The notes under the pieces: generated by a model
Told to the model about the DNA's origin: nothing
What the model saw: the letters and a program-made list of their open reading frames with translations, nothing else
The model's database searches: none
In this document: positions 1 to 7,486 of the stretch, one piece after another
Layout of the letters: each line of letters starts with the position of its first letter
Numbering within the stretch: the first letter of the stretch is position 1
Program-made: the position numbers and the translations under genes
Assembly (NCBI GenBank): GCA_020725055.1
Contig: DYFS01000004.1
Span: 1-42,919, forward strand
Direction: 5' to 3'
DNA: 42,919 nucleotides
DNA from: Candidatus Hadarchaeum sp.
Lineage (GTDB): Archaea > Hadarchaeota > Hadarchaeia > Hadarchaeales > Hadarchaeaceae

Positions 1-76
1 TGCACGGCTACCTGTTCTCTCTTTATAAACCACCTCCGCGCAAATGCTCGGCGGGTAAATGGAGGGGATAACTAAG

Positions 77-718
77 ATGAGCTTGCTGTGCTCGCTAGCC
101 GGATTGGCGGCGCTCTACGCAGGCGCGGTGCAAATGCAGCCCTCGGTGACCGCGATCGCAAAGCTCGACAACGATTTCCTCGGACTCAAGGTCATCGTCT
201 CCGGCCAAGTTGTGGATCTGCGCGAGTCCAACGGCCACCTGTTCTTGAAACTGAAGGATGACTCCGGCGGCATGGTTTCGGTGCCTGTCTTCTCACGGAT
301 CCGCTCCCAGCTCGGGGGGCCAGTCGAGCTGCTCGACGTGGTGCAGGTGACCGGAGTGGTGAAGGAGTACAACGGCGAACTGGAGGTTCTGCCCGGGAAG
401 GCTGGCGACATCGTCGTCGTGCGCTCTCCGTGCGCGGCCATCTCCACACTCAGCGAGGAAAATCTCGGTGCCCTCGTCAAGGTGCGGGGAGTCGTGGTAG
501 AGCGGGAGATCGTCGGCAGGGGCAACCTGGTCCTGGCAATGAGGGAGGACGGGTGCCAACTGCGGGTGTTCGTGCCGGCTTCCGTCGCGAGAAACGGCTT
601 CCCGGAGCTGCACGTGGGCTACACCGTCAAGGTGAGCGGCTGGCTCCAGCTCTACAGGGAGAAACTCGAACTCAAGCTGGGCAACGCTAGCCACATCTGC
701 GTGCTCGAGGCGGCGTGA
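77..718 (+). CDS. Membrane-anchored tandem OB-fold protein
   Basis: The protein has about 213 residues. An N-terminal hydrophobic stretch (about residues 2-18) looks like a signal anchor. Two similar beta-rich halves follow (about 25-110 and 120-210), each with the G-x-V-x-V-x-G-x-V pattern of nucleic-acid-type OB folds. An in-frame ATG exists at 59, but GGAGGGG at 61-67 is a good ribosome binding site for the ATG at 77, so I start there. The stop overlaps the ATG at 718 (ATGA), which begins a relic of a TctA-type permease. The OB protein and a permease were therefore translationally coupled. Function is unknown. Extracytoplasmic OB folds can bind oligonucleotides, sugars or proteins, and a helper role for the transporter is only a guess. 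Confidence 0.6.
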   Translation: MSLLCSLAGLAALYAGAVQMQPSVTAIAKLDNDFLGLKVIVSGQVVDLRESNGHLFLKLKDDSGGMVSVPVFSRIRSQLGGPVELLDVVQVTGVVKEYNGELEVLPGKAGDIVVVRSPCAAISTLSEENLGALVKVRGVVVEREIVGRGNLVLAMREDGCQLRVFVPASVARNGFPELHVGYTVKVSGWLQLYREKLELKLGNASHICVLEAA

Positions 719-1026
719 TGCTCGAAGCCCTGGCTTACACGCTGCTGGGTGTGGGGCTGGGCGCCCCCATAGCTACAAAACGGTGGGATCAAATGCTGGA
801 AACAGGCGGAACCCTTCATCTATGGCATCTGCCGAGAGGCAAGGTCCACGTGGGGTTAGATGAGTTTTTCAAACGCCAACTATGCGTTGCAGTAAAAGCG
901 TTGTTCGGAGGGTGTAGAAAAGAATTTAGCAGTTTTACTAAGGGACACTTGCGGTTGGCTGAATCCGGCTCTGGATCGAGACCAAATGTTTATGCCTTGA
1001 ACTCTGGCTGGGCATCCAATGCTTGA
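718..1026 (+). pseudogene. Relic 5' end of a TctA-type permease gene plus unexplained insert
   Basis: The reading frame opens with MLEALAYTLLGVGLGA, nearly the same as the N-terminus of the intact permease at 1019 (MLETLAFVVLGVGLGT). The match stops after 16 codons. About 85 codons without membrane character or recognisable domain follow, and the frame then stops just inside the next gene. The two N-terminal coding copies differ mostly at synonymous sites, so this is not a fresh duplication. The ATG at 718 keeps an ATGA overlap with the upstream gene and probably marks the ancestral permease start. The insert (about 766-1018) is less GC-rich than its surroundings and shows no transposase or terminal inverted repeats. 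Confidence 0.55.
788..803 (+). repeat. Direct repeat, left copy (ATCAAATGCTGGAAAC)
   Basis: This 16-nt sequence matches 1014-1029 (ATCCAATGCTTGAAAC) at 14 of 16 positions. The right copy contains the start codon of the intact permease, so the two copies bracket 226 bp of the unexplained insert. It may be a recombination or slippage footprint, or chance similarity between two MLET-coding stretches. Confidence 0.4.
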
Positions 1027-1029
1027 AAC
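1014..1029 (+). repeat. Direct repeat, right copy (ATCCAATGCTTGAAAC)
   Basis: This is the partner of 788-803 and covers the ATG (1019-1021) and first codons of the permease. No convincing Shine-Dalgarno sequence precedes this ATG, in contrast to most genes in the window. Confidence 0.4.
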
Positions 1030-2254
1030 GCTCGCGTTCGTTGTGTTAGGCGTTGGTTTGGGTACATTCACAGGTTTGATCCCAGGCATTCACTCGAACA
1101 ATATCTCCCCTTTTCTCGCCGCACTTGCTGTGGCATCCAGCCTGTCATCCATGAACCTCGCGGCCGCCGTCGTGGCGATGGCGATCACCAACGTATTCAT
1201 TAGCTACATCCCATCGACCTTCCTAGGGGCCCCGGAGCCCGGGACCGAGCTCTCGGTGCTGCCAGCGCACCGCCTGCTACTCCAAGGCGAGGGCTACGAG
1301 GCGATCAAGCTCACGGCTCTCGGCTGCCTAGGTGGCTTGCTCCTAGGTGCCGCGCTGCTCCCGCCCGCGCTGTTTTTCATCTGGCCCGCCTACGGCATCC
1401 TCAAGCCGCAGATGCACTGGCTGTTGTTGGCCGTTGTCGTTGTCATGATCGCCCTCGAGCACTCCAGAGCCAGGATTGGTTGGGCAGCGCTGATCTTTCT
1501 GCTTTCGGGCTTGCTCGGCCTGCTCACCTTGGACACGAACCTGTGCGGGGGTGACAAGGCGCTGATGCCCCTTTTGTCCGGTTTGTTCGGCTTGAGCGTG
1601 TTACTGCCCAGCCTGGCGGGCAAAAATAGCCTGCCCGAGCAACGGGTCGAGGAAAAGCCGCTCGAGGTGCGGCCCAACCTCCGGCCGCTTTGCGCGGGAA
1701 CTGCAGCTGGGGCCCTGACCGGTATCATTCCCGGGATAGGACCATCCCAAGGCACGGTACTCGCGCAGCTCGCGACCCGCTCGAGGGGGATGCGTGAATT
1801 CCTCGTAGCAGTGAGCGGTGTCAACACCGCGAAGGCCCTTTTCTCCTTTGTCGCTCTCTACGCCGTCGGCAGGCCTAGGAGCGGCGCAGCGGTTGCGGTT
1901 GGGCAGCTCATGGAGGTCGGCGCAAGGGAGCTCGTGTTCCTCGTCGGCGTTGCGTTGCTCGCGGGAGGGATAGCAGCCGTGCTCCACCTGAGGCTCGGGC
2001 GCCTCGCCGCAAAGCATATCTGGCGCCTGCCACACCGCGCGGTTTGCCTCGCGGTCGTTGTTGGCATCACCTGCCTAACGGTTTTTTACTCCGGCCTCAT
2101 CGGCCTGCCAATCCTTGTGACCGCTACTGCAATCGGTTTACTCCCGGCGGTGACTAAAGTCAAGCGCACCCACTGCATGGGCGTGATCATGCTGCCTTGC
2201 ATCCTTTACTTCGCGGGAGCAAAGGATGGTGTGCTCACAGCGTTGGGGCTTTGA
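1019..2254 (+). CDS. TctA-family (PF01970) permease
   Basis: The 411-residue protein is strongly hydrophobic, with roughly ten or more membrane segments. It carries the duplicated TctA signature: GLIPGIHSNN near residue 20 and GIIPGIGPSQ near residue 237, each starting one half of a two-repeat fold. Bacterial TctA works with TctB and a periplasmic TctC to import tricarboxylates. No TctB or TctC is present here, as is usual for archaeal single-component relatives, so the substrate is unknown. The start at 1019 keeps the conserved MLExLAxxxLGVGLG opening, but the region upstream is rearranged and lacks a good ribosome binding site. Expression may be altered. It ends four bases before a convergent gene. 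Confidence 0.75.
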   Translation: MLETLAFVVLGVGLGTFTGLIPGIHSNNISPFLAALAVASSLSSMNLAAAVVAMAITNVFISYIPSTFLGAPEPGTELSVLPAHRLLLQGEGYEAIKLTALGCLGGLLLGAALLPPALFFIWPAYGILKPQMHWLLLAVVVVMIALEHSRARIGWAALIFLLSGLLGLLTLDTNLCGGDKALMPLLSGLFGLSVLLPSLAGKNSLPEQRVEEKPLEVRPNLRPLCAGTAAGALTGIIPGIGPSQGTVLAQLATRSRGMREFLVAVSGVNTAKALFSFVALYAVGRPRSGAAVAVGQLMEVGARELVFLVGVALLAGGIAAVLHLRLGRLAAKHIWRLPHRAVCLAVVVGITCLTVFYSGLIGLPILVTATAIGLLPAVTKVKRTHCMGVIMLPCILYFAGAKDGVLTALGL

Positions 2255-2258
2255 GGTT

Positions 2259-2624
2259 CTAACCGCGTCTTCCCTTTATCAACATGGCGAGCACAGCCGC
2301 TGGAACTACAATCAGCGCGAGCCCCGCCACCAGTAAAATGCCCTTATGAACAGATGTAAGCGCACCCGTGAGTGCTTGAACAAGCGTGAAAACCCCCAAC
2401 ACGAGGAGAACGGGCATAAACGGCGCCGCGCTCGACTCGGTTTTGAGAAGGCGGTTGAGGCCGTCGCCGACCAACGCGCAGTAGCTTAGAATCAGTGCCG
2501 CCCCAAGCACAATCGCCGCCCAACCAGCGTGTGTTGCCGGCGTGGGCGTCGCACCCCAAAGTAACAGATACATACCTATGACAAGAACGACGATTGCCGC
2601 ACCCACCTTACCGGATTGCCGCAC
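2259..2624 (-). CDS. Small four-helix membrane protein
   Basis: This is a product of about 121 residues with four predicted membrane helices: about 10-26, 31-50, 66-85 and 92-112. It ends in a basic tail, KGRRG. The open frame runs on across the divergent dph6 gene, but that extension is antisense coding shadow. I place the start at the GTG at 2624, preceded by GGGGG and lying downstream of a TTTAAA box. A GTG at 2606 is an alternative. No family is recognised. It is convergent with the permease gene and divergent from dph6. Confidence 0.5.
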   Translation of the reverse strand: MRQSGKVGAAIVVLVIGMYLLLWGATPTPATHAGWAAIVLGAALILSYCALVGDGLNRLLKTESSAAPFMPVLLVLGVFTLVQALTGALTSVHKGILLVAGLALIVVPAAVLAMLIKGRRG

Positions 2625-2654
2625 CTCAGCCCCCAATAGAGATATTTGTAGGGG

Positions 2655-2660
2655 TTTAAA
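2655..2660. promoter_or_regulatory. Shared divergent TATA-like box TTTAAA
   Basis: This palindromic TTTAAA lies 24 nt before the dph6 ATG (2679) and about 31 nt before the GTG of the divergent membrane-protein gene (2624). That distance suits an archaeal TATA box giving very short or leaderless transcripts in both directions. Confidence 0.4.
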
Positions 2661-2678
2661 TTGTTTTGCGGGATTGAG

Positions 2679-3350
2679 ATGAGAGTTGCTGCCCTTTGTT
2701 CTGGAGGCAAGGATTCGTGCTATGCGCTTTGGCTGGCGGTGCAGAGGGGGCACGAAGTCGCGCAAGTAGTAGCGATGTTGCCGAAGCGGGAGGACTCTTG
2801 GATGTTTCACGCGATCAACATTCACCTCATTGACCTCTTCGCAGAGTGCGCTGGCTTGCCCATCATCAAAGCCGAGACGGGCGGGGCCAGGGAGGAGGAG
2901 CTCGAGGACCTCAAACGCGCACTCCGGGGGCTCGACGTCGGAGGTGTCGTCAGCGGCGCGGTGGCCTCGACCTACCAAAAGAGCCGCATCGACCGGATTT
3001 GCGAGGAGCTTGGTTTGGCGTCGGTAGCACCCCTTTGGGGGAGGGAGCCGGTTGAGCTCTTGCGTGAGATCATCGGCGCCGGGTTCGAAGTTATGATCAC
3101 AGGCGTCGCGGCCCAGGGTTTTGATGAGGGGTGGCTGGGCAGGAAAATCGATGAAGATACGCTGCGCGATTTGATTGAGCTGAACAAGAAGCATGGGATC
3201 AACCTCGGCGGAGAGGGTGGCGAGTACGAGAGCATGGTGCTCGACGCGCCTTTCTTTCGCAAGCGCATCGAGGTGTTGGGGGCCGAGCGGGTGTGGCGGG
3301 GCACCTATGGGCACTTGCTCATCACCAACGCGAGGGTGAGGGAGAAGTAA
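2679..3350 (+). CDS. dph6: Diphthine--ammonia ligase (Dph6, DUF71 PP-loop ATPase)
   Basis: The protein has 223 residues, the usual size of archaeal DUF71 proteins. The N-terminus carries the PP-loop SGGKDS (about residues 8-13) that binds ATP. Near the C-terminus is the family motif GGEGGEYESMVLDAP. Dph6 amidates diphthine on elongation factor 2, the last step of diphthamide synthesis, in the cytoplasm. I choose the ATG at 2679 because MRVAALCSGGKDS is the normal beginning; an upstream TTG at 2661 would add six atypical residues. The next gene starts immediately after the stop codon, so the two are probably co-transcribed. Confidence 0.85.
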   Translation: MRVAALCSGGKDSCYALWLAVQRGHEVAQVVAMLPKREDSWMFHAINIHLIDLFAECAGLPIIKAETGGAREEELEDLKRALRGLDVGGVVSGAVASTYQKSRIDRICEELGLASVAPLWGREPVELLREIIGAGFEVMITGVAAQGFDEGWLGRKIDEDTLRDLIELNKKHGINLGGEGGEYESMVLDAPFFRKRIEVLGAERVWRGTYGHLLITNARVREK

Positions 3351-4412
3351 ATGGGGACGGCGCTCGTCTACTCGGAAAAGTACTTGCAGCACAGGCCGGG
3401 GCAGGGGCACCCAGAGCGGCCCGAGCGCCTTGAGGCAATCGTGGGTGCGCTGAAGCGAGCAAAACTCTGGGGGGAGCCAAACACGAAAGTGATCGAGCCA
3501 GCACTCGCGAAGCGTGAGAACATCGAGCTAGCCCACGATGCCGAGTACATAGCCTTGGTCGAGAAGCTCAGCTCGTTCGAAAAACCGCTCGACGTCGACA
3601 CCTCCGTGCGCAAGAACACATTCGAGCTCGCGATGCTCGCCGCGGGGGGGGCAATCGATGCCGGGCGTGCGGTGCTATCGGGAGAAGCCTCGAACGCGTT
3701 TGCCCTCGTGCGCCCCCCTGGACATCATGCCGGTAGAAACCGCGGTGGCGGATTTTGCTACTTCAACAACCTTGCGGTGATGGTCGAGCGGCTAAAGAGG
3801 GAGTTCAAACTAAAGCGAATTTTCATCTTGGACATCGACGCCCATCACGGTAACGGTAGCCAAGATATTTTTTTCAACGACCCGAGCGTTCTCTACATGT
3901 CGTTGCACCAAGATGGGCGAACGCTTTACCCGGGGACGGGCTTCGTGGATGAATTGGGCGCTGGTGAAGGTGAGGGTTACACGGTCAATGTTCCCTTCCC
4001 TCCAGGTAGCGGTGATGCCGAATACGCGGGCGTCATGCGGGAGCTCTTCGTCCCGCTCACTAGGGAGTTTAAGCCGGAGCTCATCGCGGTTTCCGCCGGA
4101 TTTGATGCCCTCGCCGATGATCCGTTGACACAGCTGGGGCTCACGACTCAAGCATACGGTTGGTTGACGAGCTGCGTGGTCGAGCAGGCGAACAGGCTCT
4201 GCGGCGGCAAAGTAGTGCTTACGCTAGAAGGCGGATATGCTTTGAAGCTCCTCGCGGATGCGGCGGTGAATGTTGTGAAAGTTCTCGTTGGGCAGGAGCT
4301 AGAGCCACCACAGGAAAGCAGGAGATTACCCGTAATCGACGAGCTCAAAAAGAAGCTAGCGAGCTACTGGCGCCTAGAACAACATCTCAAAATTGTACAC
4401 ACATGCGTATAA
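3351..4412 (+). CDS. Histone deacetylase-family amidohydrolase
   Basis: The 353 residues cover one complete arginase/deacetylase domain. The tandem catalytic histidines are in RPPGHHAG (H125, H126). Zinc ligands are expected at D163 and H165 in DIDAHHGNG and at D252 in SAGFDAL. The transition-state tyrosine is likely in LEGGYAL near residue 296. All catalytic elements are present, so it should be active. Archaeal and bacterial members deacetylate acetylpolyamines, acetoin-related substrates or proteins; the sequence does not decide which. It directly abuts dph6 (TAA then ATG), with GGGAG as ribosome binding site inside the dph6 end. Confidence 0.85.
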   Translation: MGTALVYSEKYLQHRPGQGHPERPERLEAIVGALKRAKLWGEPNTKVIEPALAKRENIELAHDAEYIALVEKLSSFEKPLDVDTSVRKNTFELAMLAAGGAIDAGRAVLSGEASNAFALVRPPGHHAGRNRGGGFCYFNNLAVMVERLKREFKLKRIFILDIDAHHGNGSQDIFFNDPSVLYMSLHQDGRTLYPGTGFVDELGAGEGEGYTVNVPFPPGSGDAEYAGVMRELFVPLTREFKPELIAVSAGFDALADDPLTQLGLTTQAYGWLTSCVVEQANRLCGGKVVLTLEGGYALKLLADAAVNVVKVLVGQELEPPQESRRLPVIDELKKKLASYWRLEQHLKIVHTCV

Positions 4413-4464
4413 TTCTGAAAGCTAAACATTTTAACGCCCGCCGCAAATCGATGCTTGTGGTAAG

Positions 4465-5850
4465 ATGGACGAGGTTCTGAAGGCGGTGCTCAAGCGCATC
4501 AAGCCAACGCAGGCCGAGCGCAGGCAGCTCGAGCGGGTTGCTAACGAGATAGTGGCGCGAGTGAACCTAGCCTGCGCCAAGCTGGGGGTTCCGGCGCGTG
4601 GGGTGCTCGTGGGCTCAGCCGCGCGCAATACCTGGCTTCGGACCGAGCGTGACATCGACATCTTCATCCTCTTCCCCCCAGAAACCTCTCGCGAGGCCCT
4701 CGAGCAAAAGGGCTTGGCGGTCGGGTGGGAGGTGGCGGGAAAGCGCGGGAGAGAGCGGTTCGCCGAGCACCCCTACGTGACGATGGAGTTCAAGGGGTTC
4801 GAGGTCGACCTCGTCCCATGCTACGATATCGCCGACCCAAGCAAAATCAAGAGCGCCGTTGACCGCTCCCCCCACCACCAGCGTTACATCGGCAAGCACC
4901 TCACCCCCGCGCTTGCTGATGAGGCGTTGCTTTTGAAAAAGTTCATGGACGGCATCGACGTTTACGGTGCCGAGCTTAGGGTGCAGGGGTTCTCGGGCTA
5001 CCTCTGCGAGTTGCTCGTGCTCCGCTACCGCACGTTCGAGGGGGTCGTCGAAGCCGCGAGCCGCTGGCCGCCGGGTGAAGCGATTGACCTGGCGAAGAGC
5101 TACCACGATGTCGGCGAAATCAAAGCCCTCTTTTCGGGGCAGCCGCTCATCATCATCGACCCGGTCGACCCGAATAGAAACGCTGCCGCAGCGGTTTCGA
5201 TGCAGAACTTCGCGACCTTCGTCCGCGCGTGTCAAGATTTCATCCGCAAGCCGAATACGCGCTTTTTCTTCCCGGCCCAGGCGAGGGTGTTGGGCCCCCA
5301 AGAGGTCAAGCGCGCGCTGAGACAACGGGGTACGGCACTCTTCTGCCTCACGTTTGACTCACCAAACGTGGTCGAGGATATACTCTACCCGCAGCTGCGC
5401 AAGACAGAACAAGCGCTCGTGATGCGGCTCGTGCGCGAGGGCTTCGAGGTGCTCCGCAGCGATGTCTGGGCGAACTCAAAGGCGGCGATCCTTGTCGAGC
5501 TGTCATCTGAAAAGCTGCCCAAGGTGCAAAGGCGCCTCGGACCACCGATCACCGTCGAAGCGGGCGATTTCATAGAAAAACACCTCGCATCGAGAAAGAG
5601 GTTCAGCGGCCCGTTCGTTGATCAGGTCGGGAGGCTGGTGTTCGAGGTCGAGCGCAGGCACGTTAACGTCAGGCAAGTGCTCGAGGCGGCGCTGGAGGAG
5701 CGGGCGGCTTTTGGAAAGCACGTAGCCGAATCTCTGGCCGAGGACTACAAGATTTATGGGGGAAAGCAAATCGTCAAACTGTGTGCTGATAAAAAGTTTT
5801 CCAAATTTTTATCCGAGTACCTCACGCGTTGCCTGCCGTGGCATCGCTAG
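4465..5850 (+). CDS. cca: Archaeal class I CCA-adding enzyme
   Basis: This 461-residue protein has the length of archaeal class I tRNA nucleotidyltransferases. The nucleotidyltransferase motif GSAARNTW...RDIDIF gives G50, S51 and metal-binding carboxylates D63 and D65. The third carboxylate is D115 in FEVDLVPCYD. Central and C-terminal tRNA-binding regions follow. It adds or repairs the 3'-CCA end of tRNAs, which many archaeal tRNA genes do not encode. The gene follows the deacetylase by about 50 nt and is convergent with thpR. A short AT-rich stretch at 4420-4433 may hold a weak promoter. Confidence 0.92.
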   Translation: MDEVLKAVLKRIKPTQAERRQLERVANEIVARVNLACAKLGVPARGVLVGSAARNTWLRTERDIDIFILFPPETSREALEQKGLAVGWEVAGKRGRERFAEHPYVTMEFKGFEVDLVPCYDIADPSKIKSAVDRSPHHQRYIGKHLTPALADEALLLKKFMDGIDVYGAELRVQGFSGYLCELLVLRYRTFEGVVEAASRWPPGEAIDLAKSYHDVGEIKALFSGQPLIIIDPVDPNRNAAAAVSMQNFATFVRACQDFIRKPNTRFFFPAQARVLGPQEVKRALRQRGTALFCLTFDSPNVVEDILYPQLRKTEQALVMRLVREGFEVLRSDVWANSKAAILVELSSEKLPKVQRRLGPPITVEAGDFIEKHLASRKRFSGPFVDQVGRLVFEVERRHVNVRQVLEAALEERAAFGKHVAESLAEDYKIYGGKQIVKLCADKKFSKFLSEYLTRCLPWHR

Positions 5851-5855
5851 GAAAG

Positions 5856-5871
5856 TGTCCAACGTTGGACA
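5856..5871. terminator. 16-bp perfect palindrome between convergent genes
   Basis: TGTCCAACGTTGGACA is a perfect dyad lying in the 31-bp gap between the convergent cca and thpR stop codons. It could form a 6-bp stem with an ACGT loop in either transcript, but no T-run follows, so it is not a classical archaeal terminator. A protein-binding site is equally possible. Confidence 0.35.
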
Positions 5872-5881
5872 GGGCACGACA

Positions 5882-6439
5882 TCAAGCCAGTTCGATGTGC
5901 GCAAGGGTGCTGTAAATCGGCCCCTTGGGGGTGAGGGTGCTCTGCTTCAGCTCGACCGCACCAACACGGCACGACCCGAACTCAACGTTTGTCACGCTTT
6001 TTAAGAATGCGACGAGCCGTTCTTTCCCCGCCGCCGATTTCGCCCTAGCCAGGGTGAGGTGTGGCACGAAATCCCGCTCCGGTTTGAAGCCGAGCTTCAC
6101 CAAGTTCTGGTCGATGCGTCTTTGAACAGAGGTAACTTGCTCCCTGCCGTCGGAAACGCCAGCCCAAATCACCCGGATGTATCGCAGATCTGGGAAGACA
6201 CCGATCCCCCGCACGCTGATGTCAAATGGCCCAATCCCAGCTACGGCCGCCCGCATGGCGTCAGTTATCGCGCCGATCTGGTCTTCTCGAACCTCTCCAA
6301 GAAATTTCATCGTCACGTGGATGTTTGGCGGTTCGACGAGCTTGAGCTGCGCTCCGGTTGCTGCGAGCTGCTTCTGAGCAGCCACAAGCTTCTGCCTGGC
6401 CGCCTCGTCGATGTCGATCCCGATGAAAGCTCGCACCAT
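5882..6439 (-). CDS. thpR: RNA 2',3'-cyclic phosphodiesterase (2'-5' RNA ligase family)
   Basis: The 185-residue protein has two HxT motifs, HVT at residues 41-43 and HLT at 127-129, the paired catalytic histidines of the 2H phosphoesterase superfamily. The opening MVRAFIGIDI is typical. Family members open 2',3'-cyclic phosphates on RNA ends and were first described as 2'-5' ligases of tRNA halves. AGGTG precedes the ATG. It is the third gene of a tight - strand cluster (HAD, Mth938-like, thpR). Proximity to cca, which is convergent, suggests a tRNA-processing neighbourhood. Confidence 0.9.
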   Translation of the reverse strand: MVRAFIGIDIDEAARQKLVAAQKQLAATGAQLKLVEPPNIHVTMKFLGEVREDQIGAITDAMRAAVAGIGPFDISVRGIGVFPDLRYIRVIWAGVSDGREQVTSVQRRIDQNLVKLGFKPERDFVPHLTLARAKSAAGKERLVAFLKSVTNVEFGSCRVGAVELKQSTLTPKGPIYSTLAHIELA

Positions 6440-6447
6440 TTAGACAC

Positions 6448-6789
6448 CTAGCATGTGACGTGGAAGGCGCCGGCCACCTTGCGCCCAGCCTTGACCACCT
6501 CGTTGTACTTCTCGAGGGCGTTCGGTGTGATGTCGTCAATCATCTTGACCCCTTGTTTCACCGCTAACTCAGCGGCTTCTTTGTCTACCTGGACGCAACC
6601 CGACTGACCGGTCCCGACGACGACCAGCTCTGGCTTTCCTTTGAGCAGGAGGTCGAGCTCATCCAGCGTGAACTCATGGTCTCGATCCCGCCGCCTGATC
6701 GAACCGTCAGCGAAAATCCAGACATCGTGTGGGTAGCGCTTGCCGTCTACGGTTATGCTTCCGAAGCTCGCCCCATCGATGTGAACCAT
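6448..6789 (-). CDS. Mth938-like (DUF498/NDUFAF3-fold) protein
   Basis: This is a 113-residue single-domain protein. The pattern starts with a G-S-I-T-V-x-G-x-x-Y-x-x-D-V strand region, then LVVVGTGQSG and a C-terminal helix with NALEKYNEV. This matches the small Mth938 fold shared with the eukaryotic complex I assembly factor NDUFAF3. Biochemical function of archaeal members is not established. The frame is open upstream, but the ATG at 6789 has AGGTGAT in front and starts at the conserved first strand. It sits 16 nt after the HAD gene and 8 nt before thpR. Confidence 0.75.
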   Translation of the reverse strand: MVHIDGASFGSITVDGKRYPHDVWIFADGSIRRRDRDHEFTLDELDLLLKGKPELVVVGTGQSGCVQVDKEAAELAVKQGVKMIDDITPNALEKYNEVVKAGRKVAGAFHVTC

Positions 6790-6805
6790 CCAATCACCTC
6801 TATAA

Positions 6806-7486
6806 CTATCGGGTTTCAAATTTAACAACCTTCGGCAAGTCACGAACGCTCTCGATGATTGCGTCGGGCCCGAACTTTTCTAAAAGCTCCCGCCGCATCA
6901 AACCCGTCAGCACGGCGACGGTTCGGGCGCCCAAGGCCTTGCTATCCCTTATATCATTCCAGTAGTCCCCAACCACAACACAGTCCCGAGGATCAACCCC
7001 GAGCCTCCCGGCCGCTAGCCTGAGAATCTCAACCTTGGAGAAGTGGTGTCCTTCCTCCAAATCCCCCGAGACATCATCCCCGGTGGCGGCCGTGTTCACA
7101 AATTTGTCGAGCCCAAAACTCGCTAGCTCATCCTTCACCTTGGTCACGGGAGTGATGCAACTTGTGATGACCGCGATCGGGACGCCCGCCTGGCTCAGCT
7201 CCCTGAGGACCTCCTTCGCCCCCGGGATGAGCTTGCTGCCTGAGTCATCCGCACGGTACCGGCGGAGGAACTCGAGCCAGAATTCGTGCAGCTTCCTCTC
7301 TTTGTCGGGAGGCGCAGATATCACATCGTCAAGGGTGTCTGCAACATAGTGTTTGAAAAAATTATCCCATGTGAGAGGTTCGCTTCCGCGCTCCTTTAGC
7401 AACTCGTTGAAGACATCGTAGAACCGCTTGAGGGTATCGACCAGCGTGCAGTCGAGGTCGAAGATTACAGCTTTCGCGGTGATCAT
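6806..7486 (-). CDS. HAD-superfamily hydrolase, phosphoglycolate phosphatase-like
   Basis: The 226 residues include all four HAD motifs: DLDCTLVD with nucleophile D10 and D12, T108 in VITSC, K151 in FSKVEI, and GDYWND with D174 and D178. A helical cap occupies roughly residues 18-85. Such enzymes hydrolyse small phosphate esters, and the substrate cannot be read from the sequence. The start ATG overlaps the stop of the upstream PHP gene (ATGA at 7483-7486). The two are translationally coupled, so the PHP protein and this phosphatase may act on related phosphate compounds. Confidence 0.82.
   Translation of the reverse strand: MITAKAVIFDLDCTLVDTLKRFYDVFNELLKERGSEPLTWDNFFKHYVADTLDDVISAPPDKERKLHEFWLEFLRRYRADDSGSKLIPGAKEVLRELSQAGVPIAVITSCITPVTKVKDELASFGLDKFVNTAATGDDVSGDLEEGHHFSKVEILRLAAGRLGVDPRDCVVVGDYWNDIRDSKALGARTVAVLTGLMRRELLEKFGPDAIIESVRDLPKVVKFETR

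Noticed and set aside
2625-3410. Long - strand open frame extending the small membrane protein across dph6
   Set aside because: It is antisense to the well-supported dph6 gene, has no membrane or family pattern, and the hydrophobic part ends at about 2624.
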